The position numbers were made by a program, and so were the translations under genes. Below the pieces are notes generated by a model. The model did no database searches and was not told where the DNA came from. It was given only the letters and a program-made list of their open reading frames with translations. This document shows positions 60,773-64,000 of a DNA stretch of 64,000 bases, piece after piece (positions within the stretch are counted from its first letter, which is position 1; each line of letters starts with the position of its first letter). The DNA is taken from NCBI GenBank assembly GCA_949126835.1, contig CASBPS010000131.1, positions 64,501 through 128,500 on the forward strand, read 5' to 3'. The stretch comes from Anisus vortex. Its lineage: Eukaryota > Mollusca > Gastropoda > Planorbidae.

Positions 60773-63700
60773 CACCATTACCACAAATCTGCTAGTCAAG
60801 TCGTTGTACGGTTTGTGGAGAAGCCAAAACAACAAATCTGCTTTTTAAGTCCTTGTACGGCCAGAAAAGAAGCCGAAACTAGAAATCTGCTATTCAAGTT
60901 GTTGTACGGTTTGTGGAGAGAGCCAAAACCATAAATCTGTTTTTGTACGGCCAGAAAAGGAGCCAAAACCAGAAATCTGCTTTTCAAGTCTTTGTACGGT
61001 TTCTGGAGAAGCCAAAACCACAAATCTGCTTTTGTACGGCTAGTAGAGAAGCCAAAACCACAAATCTGCTGTATTACGGCGAAAAGAGAAGCCAAAACCA
61101 CAAATCTTCTATTCAAGTCGTTGTACGGCCAGAACAGAAGCACCATTACCACAAATCTGCTAGTCAAGTCGTTGTACGGTTTGTGGAGAAGCCAAAACAA
61201 CAAATCTGCTTTTTAAGTCCTTGTACGACCAGAAAAGAAACCAAAACTAGAAATCTGCTATTCAAGTCGTTGTACGGTTTGTGGAGAGAGCCAAAACCAC
61301 AAATCTGCTGTGTTACGGCCAAAAGAGAAGCTGAAACCACAAATCTTCTTTTCAAGTCGTTGTACGGCCAGAAAAAAAGCCAAAACCAGAAATCTGCTGT
61401 TTTACGGCCAGAAAAGGAGCCAAAACCAGAAATCTGCTTTTCAAGTCGTTGTACGGTTTCTGGAGAAGCCAAAACCACAAATCTGCTTTTGTACGGCTAG
61501 TAGAGAAGCCAAAACCACAAATCTGCTGTTTTAAGGCCAAAAGAGAAGCAAAAACCAGAAATCTGCTATTCAAGTCGTTGTACGGACTGTGGAAACGCCA
61601 AAACCACAAATCTGCTTTTGTACGGCCAGAATAGGAGCCAAAACCAGAAATCTGCTTTTCAAGTCGTTGTACGGTTTTTGGAGAAGCCAAAACCACAAAT
61701 CTGCTTTTGTACGGCTAGTAGAGAAGCCAAAACCACAAATCTGCTGTTTTAAGGCCAAAAGAGAAGCAAAAACCAGAAATCTGCTATTCAAGTCGTTGTA
61801 CGGACTGTGGAAACGCCAAAACCACAAATCTGCTTTTGTACGGCCAGAATAGGAGCCAAAACCAGAAATCTGCTTTTCAAGTCGTTGTACGGTTTCTGAA
61901 GCCAAAACCACAAATCTGCTTTTGTACGGCCAGTAGAGAAGCCAAAACCACAAATCTGCTGTATTACGGCGAAAAGAGAAGCCAAAACCACAAATCTGCT
62001 ATTCAAGTCGTTGTACGGCCAGAACAGAAGCACCATTACCACAAATCTGCTAGTCAAGTCGTTGTACGGTTTGTTAAGAAGCCAAAACAACAAATCTGCT
62101 TTTTAAGTCCTTGTACGGCCAGAAAAAAAGCCAAAACTAGAAATCTGCTATTCAAGTCGTTGTACGGTTTATGGAGAGAGCCAAAACCATAAATCTGCTG
62201 TGTTACGGCCAAAAGAGAAGCTAAATCCACAAATCTTCTTGTCAAGTCGTTGTACGGCCAGAAAAGAAGCCAAAACAAGAAATCTGCTATTCAAGTCGTT
62301 ATACGGATTGTGGAAAAGCCAAAACCTCAAATCTGCTTTTGTACGGCTAGAAAAGGAGCCAAAACAAGAAATCTGCTTTTAAAGTCGTTGTACGGTTTCT
62401 GGAGAAGCCAAAACCACAAATCTGCTTTTGTACGGCTAGTAGAGAAGCCAAAACCAAAAATCTGCTGTATTACGGCGAAAAGAGAAGCCAAAACCACAAA
62501 TCTGCTATTCAAGTCGTTGTACGGCCAGAACAGAAGCACCATTACCACAAATCTGCTAGTCAAGTCGTTGTACGGTTTGTGGAGAAGCCAAAACAACAAA
62601 TCTGCTTTTTAAGTCCTTGTACGGCCAGAAAAGAAGCCAAAACTAGAAATCGGCTATTCAAGTCGTTGTACGGTTTGTGGAGAGAGCCAAAACCACAAAT
62701 CTGCTGTGTTACGGCCAAAAGAGAAGCTGAAACCACAAATCTTCTTTTCAAGTCGTTGTACGGCCAGAAAAAAAGCCAAAACCAGAAATCTGCTGTTTTA
62801 CGGCCAGAAAAGGAGCCAAAACCACAAATCTGCTGTTTTACGGCCAAAAGAGAAGTCAAAACCATAAAGCTGCTGTGTTACGGCCAAAAGATAAGCTAAA
62901 ACTACAAATCTTCTTTTGAAGTCGTTGTACGGCCAGAAAAGGAGCCAAAACAAGAAATCTGCTATTCAAGTCGTTGTACGGATTGTGGAAAAGCCAAAAT
63001 TACAAATCTGCTTTTGTACGGCCAAAAAAGGAGCCAAAACCAGAAATCTGCTTTTCAAGTCGTTGTACGGTTTCTGGAGAAGCCAAAACCACAAATCTGC
63101 TTTTGTACGGCCAGTAGAGAAGCCAAAAACAACAAATCTGCTGTATTATGGCGAAAAGAGAAGCCAAAACCACAAATCTGCTATTCAAGTCGTTGTACGG
63201 CCAAAACAGAAGCACCATTACCACAAATCTGCTAGTCAAGTCGTTGTACGGTTTGTGGAGAAGCCAAAACAACAAATCTGCTTTTTAAGTCCTTGTACGG
63301 CCAGATAAGAAGCCAAAACTAGAAATCTGCTATTCAAGTCGTTGTACGGTTTGTGGAGAGAGCCAAAACCATAAATCTGCTGTTTTACGGCCAGAAAAGA
63401 AGCCAAAACAAGAAATCTGCTATTCAAGTCGTTGTACCAAAAGCCAAAACCACAAATCTGCTTTTTACGGCCAGAAAAGGAGCCAAAACCACAAATCTGC
63501 TGTTTTAAAGCCAAAAGAGAAGCAAAAACTAGAAATCTGCTATTCAAGTCGTTGTACGGACTGTGGAAACGCCAAAACCACAAATCTGCTTTTGTACGGC
63601 CAGAATAGGAGCCAAAACCAGAAATCTGCTTTTCAAGTCGTTGTACGGTTTCTGGAGAAGCCAAAACCACAAATCTGCTTTTGTACGGCCAGTAGAGAAG

Positions 63701-64000
63701 CCAAAACCACAAATATGCTGTATTACGGCGAAAAGAGAAGCCAAAACCACAAATCTGCTATTCAAGTCGTTGTACAGCCAGAACAGAAGCACCATTACCA
63801 CAAATCTGCTAGTCAAGTCGTTGTACGGTTTGTGGAGAAGCCAAAACAACAAATCTGCTTTTTAAGTCCTTGTACGGCCAGAAAAGAAGCCAAAACTAGA
63901 AATCTGCTATTCAAGTCGTTGTACGGTTTGTGGAGAGAGCCAAAACCATAAATCTGTTTTTGTACGGCCAGAAAAGGAGCCAAAACCAGAAATCTGCTTT
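60773..64000. repeat. Distal block delta, cut by the window end
   Basis: HOR order 368, 890, 506, 676, 577, then a partial unit from H at 63790. It matches 54004 onward at offset 6769 and 49725 onward at offset 11048. The window stops 21 or so bases into a D monomer. Private changes include gctttTaaag near 62377 and gttttaaagcc near 63504. Confidence 0.86.

Larger units (their letters stand above)
1..64000. repeat. Satellite DNA array filling the whole window, head-to-tail 40/49-51 bp monomers
   Basis: Every line of the window is made of diverged copies of one monomer. Landmarks in order are ccaaaacc, aaatctgc, an optional caagtcgtt module, gtacgg, and a variable tail ending in gaag or gag. 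All copies I followed point the same way; I saw no inverted block. Hand counts on one long and one short monomer give about 42-43% GC. No unique spacer, transposon terminus, telomere motif or gene interrupts it, so there is no stretch to describe as intergenic. Open frames reach 269 codons but translate the same peptides in rotating frames, because unit lengths are 40, 49, 50 and 51. They are repeat shadows. Satellite nature is seen directly. Heterochromatic location and eukaryotic origin are inferred. The family is unrecognised. Confidence 0.97.

Noticed and set aside
1..64000. Coding minisatellite inside one large gene
   Set aside because: Monomer lengths are mostly not multiples of 3, and stops occur in all frames every few hundred bases. 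No splice-like pattern or unique sequence is present.
1..64000. CRISPR array
   Set aside because: There are no unique spacers; the sequence between short conserved words is itself repeated. Units are too variable and too long a series, and there are no cas genes.
1..64000. CENP-B box in the caagtcgttgtacgg segment
   Set aside because: The spacing does not fit: after TCG and four bases comes A, but CGG follows at once, whereas the box needs two bases between A and CGGG, and the first TT is missing. Only a faint likeness.
1..64000. Telomeric or subtelomeric repeat tract
   Set aside because: I saw no TTAGGG, TTTAGGG, TTAGG or similar tandem motif anywhere in the window. Subtelomeric location of the satellite itself stays possible.
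1..64000. Ribosomal DNA spacer repeats
   Set aside because: No rRNA gene, promoter or terminator-like unique block occurs at any period, and no super-repeat has a non-satellite part.
1..64000. Transposon or helitron origin
   Set aside because: No terminal repeats, target-site duplications, transposase or reverse transcriptase reading frames were seen. The array may still descend from an element outside the window.

Overview
This 64 kb window is a single, uninterrupted head-to-tail satellite DNA array. I find no protein-coding gene, RNA gene, mobile element, CRISPR array or unique sequence. Both window edges lie inside the array: base 1 is the first base of a monomer and base 64000 is inside a monomer. 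The true array is therefore longer than the window. A homogeneous tandem array of this size points to eukaryotic constitutive heterochromatin (centromeric, pericentromeric, subtelomeric, or a B or sex chromosome). I do not recognise the satellite family and cannot name the organism.

Level 1, monomers. Every repeat begins with ccaaaac (or a variant), followed by aaatctgc and ending in acgg plus a 12-14 base tail. Long monomers (49-51 bp) carry a 9-bp module, caagtcgtt. Short monomers (39-41 bp) lack it. Tails fall into a T class (gtttctgg, gtttgtgg, gattgtgg, gactgtgg) and a C class (ggccag, ggccaaaa, ggcgaaaa). The 3 forward frames rotate because unit lengths are mostly not multiples of 3, so all open frames are repeat shadows.

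Level 2, higher-order repeats (HORs). One diverged 51-bp monomer, 'H', begins caccatta instead of ccaaaac. It occurs 112 times, always on the + strand, and sets the phase. H-to-H distances fall in a few discrete classes: 279, 368, 417, 456, 466, 505/506, 535/536, 546/547, 577/578, 587, 643, 672-676, 693, 716, 721 and 890 bp, plus a few longer gaps where H was lost. The classes I decomposed sum exactly from whole monomers. Nearly all share a fixed frame, H-A-B at the start and D-E-F-G at the end, with a variable central cassette.

Level 3, super-repeats. From about 5.2 to 31 kb the array is built from a 3.0 kb tandem unit and a 7208-bp, 14-HOR unit present three times (about 6767-13974, 16205-23412, 23413-30621). 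Copies 2 and 3 abut directly. From about 31 kb on the HOR repertoire changes: an 890-bp 20-monomer HOR, D/G fusion monomers and distal-only base variants appear. The array there is a series of blocks of 4840, 4279 and 6769 bp (44885-49724, 49725-54003, 54004-60772), then a fourth cut by the window end. Smaller nested duplications (148, 218, 258, 368, 721, 1041, 1380 bp) record successive amplification, and several hybrid monomers mark recombination breakpoints.

The sequence reads as a layered record of unequal exchange and local conversion rather than as a set of genes. Assembly error in near-identical blocks cannot be excluded from the sequence alone.
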